Part shown: piece by piece, positions 9,515 to 18,829 of the stretch | Layout: each line of letters starts with the position of its first letter | Position numbering within the stretch: the first letter of the stretch is position 1 | Assembly: GCA_903828515.1 (NCBI GenBank) | Contig: CAIKMD010000006.1 | Location: forward strand, 1 to 64,000 | Source: an uncultured Rhodospirillales bacterium | GTDB taxonomy: Bacteria > Pseudomonadota > Alphaproteobacteria > ATCC43930 > CGMCC-115725 | DNA: 64,000 bases | Direction: 5' to 3' | Notes under the pieces: generated by a model | Seen by the model: only the letters and a program-made list of their open reading frames with translations | Told to the model about the DNA's origin: nothing | Database searches by the model: none | Program-made: the position numbers and the translations under genes

Positions 9515-10439
9515 GTTTGCTCGCGTCGAGTTTTGTGCGCAGGCGATCCTGCTCGGTCATGGCGTCGATCCACCATTTGAGATCGTCCGGCGTGATCGTC
9601 GCGGTGATCGGCGCCAGCCCCATGGTGGCCACGATTTCCGGTTTGAGGTTGAGCGTCTTGCCGATAATTTCCTTGGCCTTGGCGGGATTGGCCTCGGCGA
9701 AGGCGACGGCCTCGACGGTCGCGGCGCGGATCGCCGCCACTTCCGGCTTGTGCGTCTCGGCCCAGGCGCGGGTCGTGGCATTGACCAGGGCGGGGAACCG
9801 GGCGCCGGCCTCGCCATAGTAATAGGACAGGATCTTGCCCGATCCCGCCGCGACGATCGCGCTCATGAACGGATCGGGGATGAGGACCGCGTCGATGTTG
9901 CCGGCTTTGATCACATCGGGCATTTCGGCATAGGCGACCTCGACCATCTTCAGGGTCTTGAAGTCGACGCCTTTGAGCTTCAGCCAGTGATCGAAGACGA
10001 TCTCGGAGACGCCGCCGATCGTGCTGGTGCCGACGCGCTTGCCCTTGAGGTCGGCGGGGACGTTGATGTTCGCGGCGTTGCCGACGACGACACCGCTATC
10101 CTTCATCCCCGGCTCGAAGACCGAGAGGTTGGTGATTGCGACCAGGTCGATGCCGCCATCGGCGGCCTGAAGCAGCGTCGAGGCGCCGACCGTGCCGACC
10201 TGGGCCGAATTGGCGACGAGGCTCGGGACCAGCACGTTGCCGCCGCGCATCAGCAGGAGTTCGACGTCGAGACCGTGCTTGGCGAAGAAGCCCTGGTCCT
10301 TGGCGATGAAGTCGGGAACGTTGCCGTTGACCGCCGTGTAGCCGAGCACGATCTTGTCGAACGCGGATGCCGGATCGGCACCGGCGAGCGACGCGGCGAG
10401 AGCCAAGGCCGTGATCGGCCATTGAAATCTTTTCATCAC
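9501..10439 (-). CDS. ABC transporter substrate-binding protein (NMT1/SsuA-like)
   Basis: Shares [44 protein letters not shown] with the 4633-5586 product. Confidence 0.87.
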   Translation of the reverse strand: MMKRFQWPITALALAASLAGADPASAFDKIVLGYTAVNGNVPDFIAKDQGFFAKHGLDVELLLMRGGNVLVPSLVANSAQVGTVGASTLLQAADGGIDLVAITNLSVFEPGMKDSGVVVGNAANINVPADLKGKRVGTSTIGGVSEIVFDHWLKLKGVDFKTLKMVEVAYAEMPDVIKAGNIDAVLIPDPFMSAIVAAGSGKILSYYYGEAGARFPALVNATTRAWAETHKPEVAAIRAATVEAVAFAEANPAKAKEIIGKTLNLKPEIVATMGLAPITATITPDDLKWWIDAMTEQDRLRTKLDASKLIAP

Positions 10440-10530
10440 GTCTCGCGCCCCCGTCCGTTCTCACCCTTGCCGAGGAGTATCGCCGCCGGTTCGCGGCGGT
10501 ATGTCCCTCGGGGAGAGGACAGTTGACGGA

Positions 10531-11319
10531 TCAGCGCATGACGAGGCGGCCGAGTTCGTAAGCGCTGGTCACGTTCAATCGCTGATAGGCGCGTTTGCGA
10601 TAGGTCAGGATCGACGAGACCCCGATGCCGAGATCGAGCGCCGCGCCCTCGGCGGTCATGCCGATGGCCGCCCGCGCGCAGGTCTCGCGCTCGCGCCGCG
10701 TCAGGGCGGGAAACAGTCGGGCAAAGCGGCTCTCCAATTCGTCGATCGCGCCTTGCGTGTCGAGCGAACCCTGATGGGCGAGCGTCTCGTTGCGCTCGAT
10801 CATCGGCATCAGCAATCGCGCGAACCCGCCAAGCAGCTCCAATTCCCCGTCGTCGAACCCGCCGCTACTGGTCTTGCGCGCCACCGTCATACAGCGCCAG
10901 CCGTCGTTGGACCGGCGAATGAACGACACGCGCTCGACGATCCCGGCATGTTCCAGCATCCGGCGATAGCAATCGGCGACGATGTCGCGCGGCTTGACCC
11001 GAAGCTGGATCGTCGCCTGCGGCTCGTCGAGGGCGTCGATCGCGCGCCGGATCGGGTCGCGCGGGAGAAACTGGCTGGCATACATCCCGTCGGCGACGTG
11101 CGGCTTTTCCGGTTCGCAGAAATGGATCAAGGGCCGTAAGCCCCCAGCGCCGCCCGCGATGTCGAAGACATAGAACCGGTCGACATGGGTGAGGCCCTCG
11201 ACCGCTTCGGTCGCGGCGCCGACGAAGCGCTCGGAGCCGAGCGCGCCCATCGCATGCGCGTGGGCGTCGAGAACCGCCGCGGCAATCGGCGCCGATTCGA
11301 TATGTTTGAGGCTCGCCAT
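10531..11319 (-). CDS. LuxR-family transcriptional regulator
   Basis: C-terminal HTH LTRRERETCARAAIGMTAEGAALDLGIGVSSILTYRKRAYQRLNVTSAYELGRLV; ggggaggatc upstream of ATG at 11319. Confidence 0.82.
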   Translation of the reverse strand: MASLKHIESAPIAAAVLDAHAHAMGALGSERFVGAATEAVEGLTHVDRFYVFDIAGGAGGLRPLIHFCEPEKPHVADGMYASQFLPRDPIRRAIDALDEPQATIQLRVKPRDIVADCYRRMLEHAGIVERVSFIRRSNDGWRCMTVARKTSSGGFDDGELELLGGFARLLMPMIERNETLAHQGSLDTQGAIDELESRFARLFPALTRRERETCARAAIGMTAEGAALDLGIGVSSILTYRKRAYQRLNVTSAYELGRLVMR

Positions 11320-11508
11320 GATCCTCCCCAAGTGTCTTACGGCTTGTCCTTGACCGGAATGCTACTCCGAAGCGGCGTCAACGCCTAGGCGCCTGTCCCT
11401 TTGGCGGTGGACATATCCGTGGCCCCCCTTTGCGTATGAAGATCAGGGTCGTGCATGACGGGATGCGGCCAGGCTTGGTTTGTCGCCGCGGCGACCGGAG
11501 GACCTTCG

Positions 11509-12519
11509 ATGAAGTTCGGGCTGTTCATGGGAATTTGGGAAAACCCGAAGGCCGAGGGCGATCTCCACAAGATCCTGCATCAGGTCGTCGACTACATCCT
11601 CCATGCCGAACGGCTCGGCTATATCTCGACCTTCCTGACCGAGCATCATTTCACCGGCCTGCCGCAAATCCCGTCGTCGCTGACCGTGCTGTCCTATCTC
11701 GCGGCGCGCACGACGACGATGCGGCTCGGCACCGCGGTCACGATTCTGCCCTGGCACAATCCGCTGCTGCTCGCCGAGGAAATCGGCACCCTCGATCTCT
11801 TGTCCAACGGGCGCTTCGATTGCGGCATCGGGCGCGGCTTTCGCTACACCGAATGCCGCGGGTTCGGCATCCCCGGCGAGGAACTCGGCGCGCGTTTCGA
11901 CGAAGCGCTCGAGGTGCTGCAAAAGGCTTGGGCGGCGAAGGGCCGGTTTTCCCATCACGGTAAATACTGGAATTTCGACGACGCGATCATCGACCCGCGG
12001 CCGATTCAAAAGCCGCATCCGCCGGTCTGGGTATCAGCCGCCAGCGAAGCGTCGCTGCGCCGCACCGCGCAACTCGATTACAACCTCCTGCTGGCGCAAT
12101 TCGGCGACGCCACGGAGATCGGCAAGAAGCTGCGCTGCTACAAGGAGGCGACCGAGGCATGCGGCCGCCGCTTCGATCCGATGCGGGTCGGCGTCACCCG
12201 CGCCTTCCATCTCACGAACAACGAGGCCGAGACCCAGGCGGCGCTCGACCATCATCATCATGTGCTGGCCAATAACCGCAAACTATCGTCGGACCCGAAC
12301 AATACCGGCGGGTCGGTCTATCGCGCGCCGGCCGCCTCGGGCGACGCCGACAACATCTGGCTGATCGGCACCCACGACCAGATCGTGCGCCGGCTCAATT
12401 CATTGAAAGATGAAGGTGTCGAATACGTCATGCTGATCGACACGGCGGGCGATATCGGCAGCCTCGAACGCTTCGCCGCCGATATCGTGCCGATCTTCGA
12501 TCGTCCGGGCGCCGTTTAG
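11509..12519 (+). CDS. LLM-class flavin-dependent oxidoreductase
   Basis: MKFGLFMGIWENP...AERLGYISTFLTEHHFTG...RLGTAVTILPWHNPLLLAEEIGTLDLLSNGRFDCGIGRG, luciferase-like monooxygenase pattern. Confidence 0.9.
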   Translation: MKFGLFMGIWENPKAEGDLHKILHQVVDYILHAERLGYISTFLTEHHFTGLPQIPSSLTVLSYLAARTTTMRLGTAVTILPWHNPLLLAEEIGTLDLLSNGRFDCGIGRGFRYTECRGFGIPGEELGARFDEALEVLQKAWAAKGRFSHHGKYWNFDDAIIDPRPIQKPHPPVWVSAASEASLRRTAQLDYNLLLAQFGDATEIGKKLRCYKEATEACGRRFDPMRVGVTRAFHLTNNEAETQAALDHHHHVLANNRKLSSDPNNTGGSVYRAPAASGDADNIWLIGTHDQIVRRLNSLKDEGVEYVMLIDTAGDIGSLERFAADIVPIFDRPGAV

Positions 12520-12854
12520 ACCGCCGGCATCAGCTGCGCGGTGATCGCTTCCTCGGTCATCGTGCCGTTGCCGAGGGGATCGACGATCGAGTAGACGACG
12601 AATCCCATTTGCAGGAATTTCTTCGCCCGTTCGAGCGCCGCGCCACGGGTGGCGTCCTGCGCCGTGTTGAAGACGCCATCGCGCCGTTTGGTGTCCCAGG
12701 TGATGAGCCATTGGGTCGCCTGTTCGACGCCCTCGGCCATCTTGATGCGATGCCAGTTGGGCGTGCTGACCTTGCCTTCGATGGTGGTGAGCGGCGGCAA
12801 TTGGGTGCCGAATTTGCCCGTCGACTTGGTCCATTTGGGTTTCTGCGCGGCCAT
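12516..12854 (-). CDS. hypothetical protein, 112 aa
   Basis: Well-formed small ORF (MAAQKPKWTKSTGKFGTQLPPLTTIEGK...) with ggagaag upstream; shares stop-codon bases with the LLM gene. Confidence 0.55.
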   Translation of the reverse strand: MAAQKPKWTKSTGKFGTQLPPLTTIEGKVSTPNWHRIKMAEGVEQATQWLITWDTKRRDGVFNTAQDATRGAALERAKKFLQMGFVVYSIVDPLGNGTMTEEAITAQLMPAV

Positions 12855-13121
12855 GGGCTTCTCCTGTTAACGAGGGCGAACGACGCTCTGCCGGCGGGCG
12901 AGCCCGCCGGATGCCGCATCACGCGAAGTGCATTGATGAAATCAGTATAGCCGATAATCACGCTCTTGGGGGGCCGCCCGGTCCGATTTCCCAAACCGTC
13001 GGATTTCGCCCGGTTTTCCGGGGGTTTTGGGTGCCAAGGGCCGGGGCGACTTGACCTGGCAGCGGCGGCGGCGACAATAAGCGTTCCTAATGGCGGTACT
13101 CGCCCCGGAGGTTCGTCGCCC

Positions 13122-13514
13122 TTGTATTCGGAAATCACGCGGTCGATCAAAGTCGTGGTAAAGCCCTATTACCTTGAAGACCAGTCCTCGCCGGCGGAAA
13201 ACCGCTATGTCTGGGCCTATCACGTCCGGATCGAGAATCAGGGCGGCGAGACGGTGCAGTTGCGCCGCCGCCATTGGCAGATCACCGACGCGATGGGGCG
13301 GCTCCAGGAAGTGCGCGGCCCCGGCGTGGTCGGCGAGCAGCCGGTTTTGGCCCCCGGCCAAAGCTTCGAATACACCTCGGGCACGCCGCTCGCGACGTCG
13401 TCGGGCATCATGGTCGGCAGCTATGAAATGGAAACCCCCAACGGCGAGTGTTTCGCGGTCGCCGTTCCTGCCTTCTCGCTCGACAGCCCGCACGAGCCCC
13501 GCCGCCTGAACTGA
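13122..13514 (+). CDS. apaG: ApaG (Co2+/Mg2+ efflux-associated) protein, TTG start proposed
   Basis: [78 protein letters not shown]. Confidence 0.92.
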   Translation: MYSEITRSIKVVVKPYYLEDQSSPAENRYVWAYHVRIENQGGETVQLRRRHWQITDAMGRLQEVRGPGVVGEQPVLAPGQSFEYTSGTPLATSSGIMVGSYEMETPNGECFAVAVPAFSLDSPHEPRRLN

Positions 13515-13536
13515 TCCCCGATCGGAGCGATCCGCC

Positions 13537-14178
13537 ATGCCAGCGAAATCCACGCGCCGCAAGAGCGCGCCCAAATCGAAACGTCCCGCGAAACCCAGCC
13601 GCGCCGCCGCCGAAGAGGCGGTGCGCACGCTGATCCGCTGGGCCGGCGACGATCCGAACCGCGAAGGCCTGCTCGCGACGCCGTCGCGCGTGGTGCGTTC
13701 CTATGAGGAATTTTTCTCGGGCTATACGACCGATCCGGTCGAGCAGTTGCAGCGCACCTTCGAGGAGACCGACGGCTACGACGAGATGGTGGTCCTCAAG
13801 GACATCCGCTTCGAGAGCCATTGCGAGCATCACATGGTGCCGATCATCGGGCGTGCCCATATCGCCTATCTGCCGGATGCCCGCGTGGTCGGCATCTCGA
13901 AGCTCGCGCGCCTCGTCGAGGTCTATGCGCGTCGCCTGCAGATCCAGGAAAAGATGACCGCGCAGATCGCCAATACGCTATCGCAGGTGCTGCGCCCCAA
14001 GGGCGTCGCCGTGGTGGTCGAGGCGGCGCATCAATGCATGACGACGCGCGGCGTGCACAAGCCCGGCGTCACCATGATCACCTCGCACATGCTGGGCGCG
14101 TTCCGTGACGACGCCTCGACACGGCGCGAATTCCTCGTCCATATCGGCACGCTCGACAGCCGCAACGCGAACGTTTAG
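13537..14178 (+). CDS. folE: GTP cyclohydrolase I
   Basis: [63 protein letters not shown]. Confidence 0.95.
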   Translation: MPAKSTRRKSAPKSKRPAKPSRAAAEEAVRTLIRWAGDDPNREGLLATPSRVVRSYEEFFSGYTTDPVEQLQRTFEETDGYDEMVVLKDIRFESHCEHHMVPIIGRAHIAYLPDARVVGISKLARLVEVYARRLQIQEKMTAQIANTLSQVLRPKGVAVVVEAAHQCMTTRGVHKPGVTMITSHMLGAFRDDASTRREFLVHIGTLDSRNANV

Positions 14179-14190
14179 CGCCCCTTAAGC

Positions 14191-14277
14191 CGTCATCGCC
14201 GGACTTGTTCCGGCGATCCACGTCTTGCGTTGAGAGGGTTTAAGTCGTGGATGGCCAGGTCAAGCCCGGCCATGACG
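14191..14277. repeat. composite palindromic repeat (two hairpins forming a larger inverted repeat)
   Basis: cgtcatcgccggacttgttccggcgatccacg ... cgtggatggccaggtcaagcccggccatgacg; imperfect ~32-nt arms. Confidence 0.75.
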
Positions 14278-14289
14278 AGGAACTTAGAT

Positions 14290-14868
14290 TCAGCGCGACA
14301 GCAGGTACGTGCCGAAATTGTTGCGCATCTGCTCTTCGATCTGCCGGTCGAAATCGGTCATCGTCGCTTTGACCAGATCGTAGCGCGCCTGATCGCGATC
14401 GTTGATCGTCGAGCTTTGCAGCACGGTCATGGCGCGCGCGGCGGTGGCGCGCACGGTCCGTATCGCCATCTGGTGATCGTCGAGAAGTTCGAGCGTGCCG
14501 TCGACCGTGACGTCGTATTGTTGCGAGATCTGATCGGTGACCGCGCCGCTGATGCCGCTGGTGTTCGCCGGAATGTTCTTTACCGCGGCGCTCGCGTTGA
14601 TGGTGAACCGCGCCGGCCCGCCTTGGCCGTTGGGGCGCAGCCGGTCATTCGCCCAGTTCTCCATCGCGTGAGCCGGCTGGACCGGATAGCCCGGATCGCC
14701 GGCCGTGGCGCTCTGGTTGCGGATGACGATCTGGCTCGCCTGCAGCGCCAGCGGCCGCTCGCCGGTAAAGTGAATGTCGGCGAAGTTCGGCGTCATCGCC
14801 GGCGGTCCGCACGATGCGAGCAGGAAAGTGGCAACGGCGAGCGTCAGCAGATGATGGCGTGCGATCAT
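14290..14868 (-). CDS. putative lipoprotein
   Basis: MIARHHLLTLAVATFLLASCGPP lipobox. Confidence 0.75.
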   Translation of the reverse strand: MIARHHLLTLAVATFLLASCGPPAMTPNFADIHFTGERPLALQASQIVIRNQSATAGDPGYPVQPAHAMENWANDRLRPNGQGGPARFTINASAAVKNIPANTSGISGAVTDQISQQYDVTVDGTLELLDDHQMAIRTVRATAARAMTVLQSSTINDRDQARYDLVKATMTDFDRQIEEQMRNNFGTYLLSR

Positions 14869-14884
14869 GGTGTCGGCCTCCAGC

Positions 14885-15796
14885 TCAGGTGGTGGCGAGC
14901 GCTTTCAGCGCGTCCGCATCGAAGGGATAGGACGTGTTGCAGAATTCGCAAGTGACGACGATCTGGCCGTCGACCTTCATATCCTCGAGGTCGTCCGGCG
15001 GCAAGGCGCGCAGCATGTCCTCGACCCGGCCTTGCGAGCAGCGGCATTGCGCGGCGAGAAGATGCGGCGGATGCGCGCGCACGCCGTCTTCGTGAAAGAG
15101 ACGGAACAGCAATTGTTCGGCCGGCAATGACGGATCGACCAGTTCGGCCGAGGTCGACGAGGCCATGAAGATGGTGGCGCGCCGCCACGCCTCGTCTTCT
15201 TCCTCGCGCTCCAAGGTGAAGCTCTCGCGCGGCAGGCGCTGGATCATCAGCGCGCCGGCGCGCCAGTGGAGCGCGCCCGTTTCATCGGGCACGCGCGCGA
15301 CCGCGACCTTGATCGCGGCTTCGACCTGCTCGCTCTGGCGAAAATAATGATGCACACATTCTGCCAAGGTCGCGCCCTGCAATTCGACAATGCCCTGATA
15401 GCGTTCGGTGTGCTCGCCCTGATCGACGGTGAGCGCGAGATACCCGGCGCCGAGAAGCCGAGGTACCGCTGCGCCGCTTGCCGGCGCAGCAGCAAGGCGT
15501 TCGTGATCGACCTGGGCATAGCCGCGGATGGCGCCGGCGGTGGTGACGTCGGCGACCAGCAGCTTGATCGGCCCATCGCCCTTGGTTTGGAGCGTGAAGA
15601 CGCCTTCGTATTTGAGCGCGCCCGCCAGCGCCACGGCGAGCGCGATTGCCTCGCCGAGCATGACGGCCGCGCGCTCGGGATAATCGTGCTGGGTGAGAAT
15701 CTTGTCGATCGCGGGGCCGAGCCGAATCAGCCGGCCGCGCACGGCGAAGGGTTCGATCTGGAAGGGATGAATGCGATCGTCGGCGACCGGCGCCAT
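14885..15796 (-). CDS. hslO: Hsp33 redox-regulated chaperone
   Basis: C-terminal zinc site CRCSQGRVEDML...CEFCNTSYPFD; RGYAQVDHE. Confidence 0.93.
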   Translation of the reverse strand: MAPVADDRIHPFQIEPFAVRGRLIRLGPAIDKILTQHDYPERAAVMLGEAIALAVALAGALKYEGVFTLQTKGDGPIKLLVADVTTAGAIRGYAQVDHERLAAAPASGAAVPRLLGAGYLALTVDQGEHTERYQGIVELQGATLAECVHHYFRQSEQVEAAIKVAVARVPDETGALHWRAGALMIQRLPRESFTLEREEEDEAWRRATIFMASSTSAELVDPSLPAEQLLFRLFHEDGVRAHPPHLLAAQCRCSQGRVEDMLRALPPDDLEDMKVDGQIVVTCEFCNTSYPFDADALKALATT

Positions 15797-15801
15797 CGTG
15801 A

Positions 15802-16731
15802 TCAGGCCAGGCACCAGGCCAGGATCGCCTTCTGCGCGTGCATGCGGTTCTCGGCTTCGTCCCACACCACCGATTGGGGGCCGTCGATCACCCCGGCGGT
15901 GACTTCCTCGCCGCGCTTGGCCGGCAGGCAATGCATGAAGATCGCATCGCGCTTGGCGTGCGCCATCAACGCTTCGTCGACGCGATAGGGCGCCAAAAGA
16001 TCGGGCCGAAAAAGTTTCGGATCGGCGCCCATCGACACCCAGGTGTCGGTGACGACGCAGTCGGCGTCCTTCGCCGCGGCGCGCGGATCGGACATCACGC
16101 TGACTTTGCCGTTCTCGCGCTTCGCCCAGGCGAGCGCCTGCGCGGAAGGCTGGACGTTGGCCGGACAGGCGAGGCGCAACTCGAAGCCGAAGCGCACGGC
16201 GGCGTGGATCCAGCTCGTCGCGACATTGTTGCCGTCGCCGCTCCAGCACACGATCTTGCCGGCGGCCGGGCCTTTATATTCTTCGAGCGTCATCACGTCG
16301 GCCATGATCTGGCACGGATGGCTCGCATCGGTCAGGCCGTTGATCACCGGTATGCTGGCATTGGCCGCGAGGTCTTCGAGCTTCGCCGGTGCTGCGGTGC
16401 GGATCATGATCGCATCGACATAGCGCGACAGGACCTTGGCGGTGTCGGCGATCGGCTCGCCGCGCGCGATCTGGCTTTCGGCCGCCGTCATGGTGATGAC
16501 GTCGCCACCCAACTGGCGCATCGCCACTTCGAAGGAGAGGCGCGTGCGCGTCGAGTTCTTCTCGAAGATCATCGCCAGCGTCTTGCCCTTGAGGAGCGGC
16601 GTGCGATCCTGGGTCGCTTTCCACTGCGCGGCCTGATCGAGCATGCGGCGCAACTCGACCGCGCTCAGGCGGTCGAGATCGAGGAAGTGGCGGGGCGCCG
16701 CCTTGGTCGGGGCCTTGGTCACAATTTCCAT
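15802..16731 (-). CDS. argF: ornithine carbamoyltransferase
   Basis: FEKNSTRTRLSFEVAMRQLGG, NGLTDASHPCQIMAD, FMHCLPAKRGEEVT. Confidence 0.95.
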   Translation of the reverse strand: MEIVTKAPTKAAPRHFLDLDRLSAVELRRMLDQAAQWKATQDRTPLLKGKTLAMIFEKNSTRTRLSFEVAMRQLGGDVITMTAAESQIARGEPIADTAKVLSRYVDAIMIRTAAPAKLEDLAANASIPVINGLTDASHPCQIMADVMTLEEYKGPAAGKIVCWSGDGNNVATSWIHAAVRFGFELRLACPANVQPSAQALAWAKRENGKVSVMSDPRAAAKDADCVVTDTWVSMGADPKLFRPDLLAPYRVDEALMAHAKRDAIFMHCLPAKRGEEVTAGVIDGPQSVVWDEAENRMHAQKAILAWCLA

Positions 16732-17891
16732 TGCCCGGCCACCTGATCGAGAATCTGCGCGGCCTCGCCGACATGCTGCTCGGTGATGATGAGCGGTGGC
16801 AAAAGGCGCACGACGTTCTCGCCCGCGCCCACGGTGATGAGCCCGGCGTTGCGCAGCTTCTCGACCATGTCGACGTTGAGCACCTGGCATTTGAGGCCGG
16901 TGAGCAGGCCCTTGCCGCGCTGTTCGGCGAAGATCGTCGGATGGCTGCCGACGACATCCTCGAGCCGCTGGCGCAACAGGCCGGCGATGCGATTGACCTG
17001 ATCGAAGAATCCGGGCGCCAGCATGATGTCGAGCACCGCGTTGACGCAGGCCATCGCGAGAAGATTGCCGCCGAAGGTCGAGCCATGCGTGCCGGGCGTC
17101 ATGCCGACGCCGGCGCGTTCGGTGACCAGCACCGCGCCGACCGGGAAGCCGCCGCCGAGCCCCTTGGCGAGCGCCATGACGTCGGGCGTGATTCCCGCCC
17201 ATTCATGCGCGAAGAGTTTGCCGGTGCGGCCCATGCCGGTTTGCACTTCGTCGAACACCAACAAGATGCCGTGCTGATCGGCGAGCGCGCGCAGGCCGCG
17301 CAAATATTCGGGATTGCCGACGGTCAGGCCGCCTTCGCCCTGCACCGGCTCGACGATGATGCCGGCGGTTTCGGGGCCGATCGCGGCTTTCATCGCGGCG
17401 AGGTCGTTATAGGGAACATGGTCGAAGCCCGGCGCGGGCGGGCCGAAGCCGCGCAGATAGCGCTCGTTGCCGGCGGCGGCCAATGTCGCGAGCGTCCGGC
17501 CGTGGAACGAACCGGTGCAGGCGATCAGCCGGAATTTCTCGGGATGGCCGGTTTCGGCGTGGTATTTGCGCGCGACCTTGATCGCGCCCTCCATCGCCTC
17601 GGCGCCGGAGTTACAGAAGAACACTGCATCGGCAAAGCTTGCCGCGACCAGCCGCTCGGCGGCGCGGATCTGCGGCGCGATCTGATAGAGATTCGAGCAG
17701 TGCCAGAGCTTTTCGGCCTGCTGGGTCAGGGCGCCGACCAGATGCGGATGGGCATGGCCCAACGCGGTCACGGCAACGCCGCTGCCGAAATCGAGATATT
17801 TGCGGCCATCGGTCGAGAAGAGGTAGGGGCCTTCGCCCCGCTCGAACGTCACCGGGGCCCGAGCATAAGTCGGTAAAATGGCTGGAATCAC
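16719..17891 (-). CDS. argD: acetylornithine aminotransferase
   Basis: FCNSGAEAMEGAIKVARK, LLVFDEVQTGMGRTGKLFAHEW, ALAKGLGGGFPVGA, HGSTFGGN. Confidence 0.95.
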   Translation of the reverse strand: MIPAILPTYARAPVTFERGEGPYLFSTDGRKYLDFGSGVAVTALGHAHPHLVGALTQQAEKLWHCSNLYQIAPQIRAAERLVAASFADAVFFCNSGAEAMEGAIKVARKYHAETGHPEKFRLIACTGSFHGRTLATLAAAGNERYLRGFGPPAPGFDHVPYNDLAAMKAAIGPETAGIIVEPVQGEGGLTVGNPEYLRGLRALADQHGILLVFDEVQTGMGRTGKLFAHEWAGITPDVMALAKGLGGGFPVGAVLVTERAGVGMTPGTHGSTFGGNLLAMACVNAVLDIMLAPGFFDQVNRIAGLLRQRLEDVVGSHPTIFAEQRGKGLLTGLKCQVLNVDMVEKLRNAGLITVGAGENVVRLLPPLIITEQHVGEAAQILDQVAGQWKL

Positions 17892-18190
17892 GGAAGCTTC
17901 TCCTGCGCGAAAAGGGTCAGAGGGACGCGAACGACGGCGAGGCTCAGCCTCGTCGCTTCGATCCCAGACGGCGCTGACGCCGGTCCCTTTGGCACATGTT
18001 GATCTCCAACCCCTTGGAGCGAAACAAAAAGTATGGGGAGGAAGGGTGACGCTGTCAATCGCGCCGGGTTTTGGCTCAGTTTGGATTTTCCTCGTCTAAG
18101 CGGCCCCTATCGAGACCCGAGGCGCTGGCGCTATTGGAATGCTCAAACAAGGCGGGCGAGGATTAGGGCCGCCAGCGCAAAGGCCGCCGT

Positions 18191-18511
18191 CTAACTCGCC
18201 GGTCGCCGTAGAGGCGGGGGGTCACAGCGCGGGGGCGGGTCTCGCCGCGCTGCCTGCATGAGGTCAGAAACCCGATTGCGAGCCGCGCGCCGGCATCGCT
18301 TCATGTTTCCGGGGTTCTCGGCAACTGCGTTAAGCCAAACGATGTCGCTTGAGGCGTTTATCACCTTGCGGGCGTTCTTGAGGGTGTGCAGGTCAGCGAT
18401 TTGGAACCACGCGATCCCTAGTATGATGAAGGCCGCTATGCACAGAAAAGGATGCACGAAAACCAGAAGCCCGCAGACGACGGCGGCCACAATTAGGAGG
18501 AAAAGTTTCAT
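18191..18511 (-). CDS. small putative membrane protein
   Basis: MKLFLLIVAAVVCGLLVFVHPFLCIAAFIILGIAWFQ, two hydrophobic segments. Basic/Pro-rich tail may be poorly conserved. Confidence 0.4.
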   Translation of the reverse strand: MKLFLLIVAAVVCGLLVFVHPFLCIAAFIILGIAWFQIADLHTLKNARKVINASSDIVWLNAVAENPGNMKRCRRAARNRVSDLMQAARRDPPPRCDPPPLRRPAS

Positions 18512-18560
18512 GGGCTCCATGGGCTAGCCCTTTCTAGGTCACTTAATAGAGGAGGATCAC

Positions 18561-18773
18561 ATGCAAACCTTCAAAGTTAAATGCTATAATGCCGGTGTCT
18601 GGGACGGAAAAGAGCCGCGCGACGTACAAGGCGACAACGAACAGGACGCCGCAGAACGTATATGCGGTGCCAAGCTCACTGATGGCGGAAAACCCGGGCA
18701 ATATAGAGCCGAAGTGTGGCTGCCATCCAAGCCCGGCGCGAAGAAGTGTTTCTACGTTCCGATTTCAAACTGA
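18561..18773 (+). CDS. small hypothetical protein, 70 aa
   Basis: Strong RBS gaggaggatcac-ATG; MQTFKVKCYNAGVWDGKEPRDVQGDNEQDAAERICGAKL. Confidence 0.6.
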   Translation: MQTFKVKCYNAGVWDGKEPRDVQGDNEQDAAERICGAKLTDGGKPGQYRAEVWLPSKPGAKKCFYVPISN

Positions 18774-18829
18774 GACAGTGCCGGGTTTTGTCTAGCCTCG
18801 CCGCCCATCGCGCCGGAGGCAAATTTCCC

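Noticed and set aside
18122-18178. gcgctggcg...cgccagcgc inverted repeat
   Set aside because: Loop of ~39 nt and no supporting context; too weak to call an RNA or terminator.
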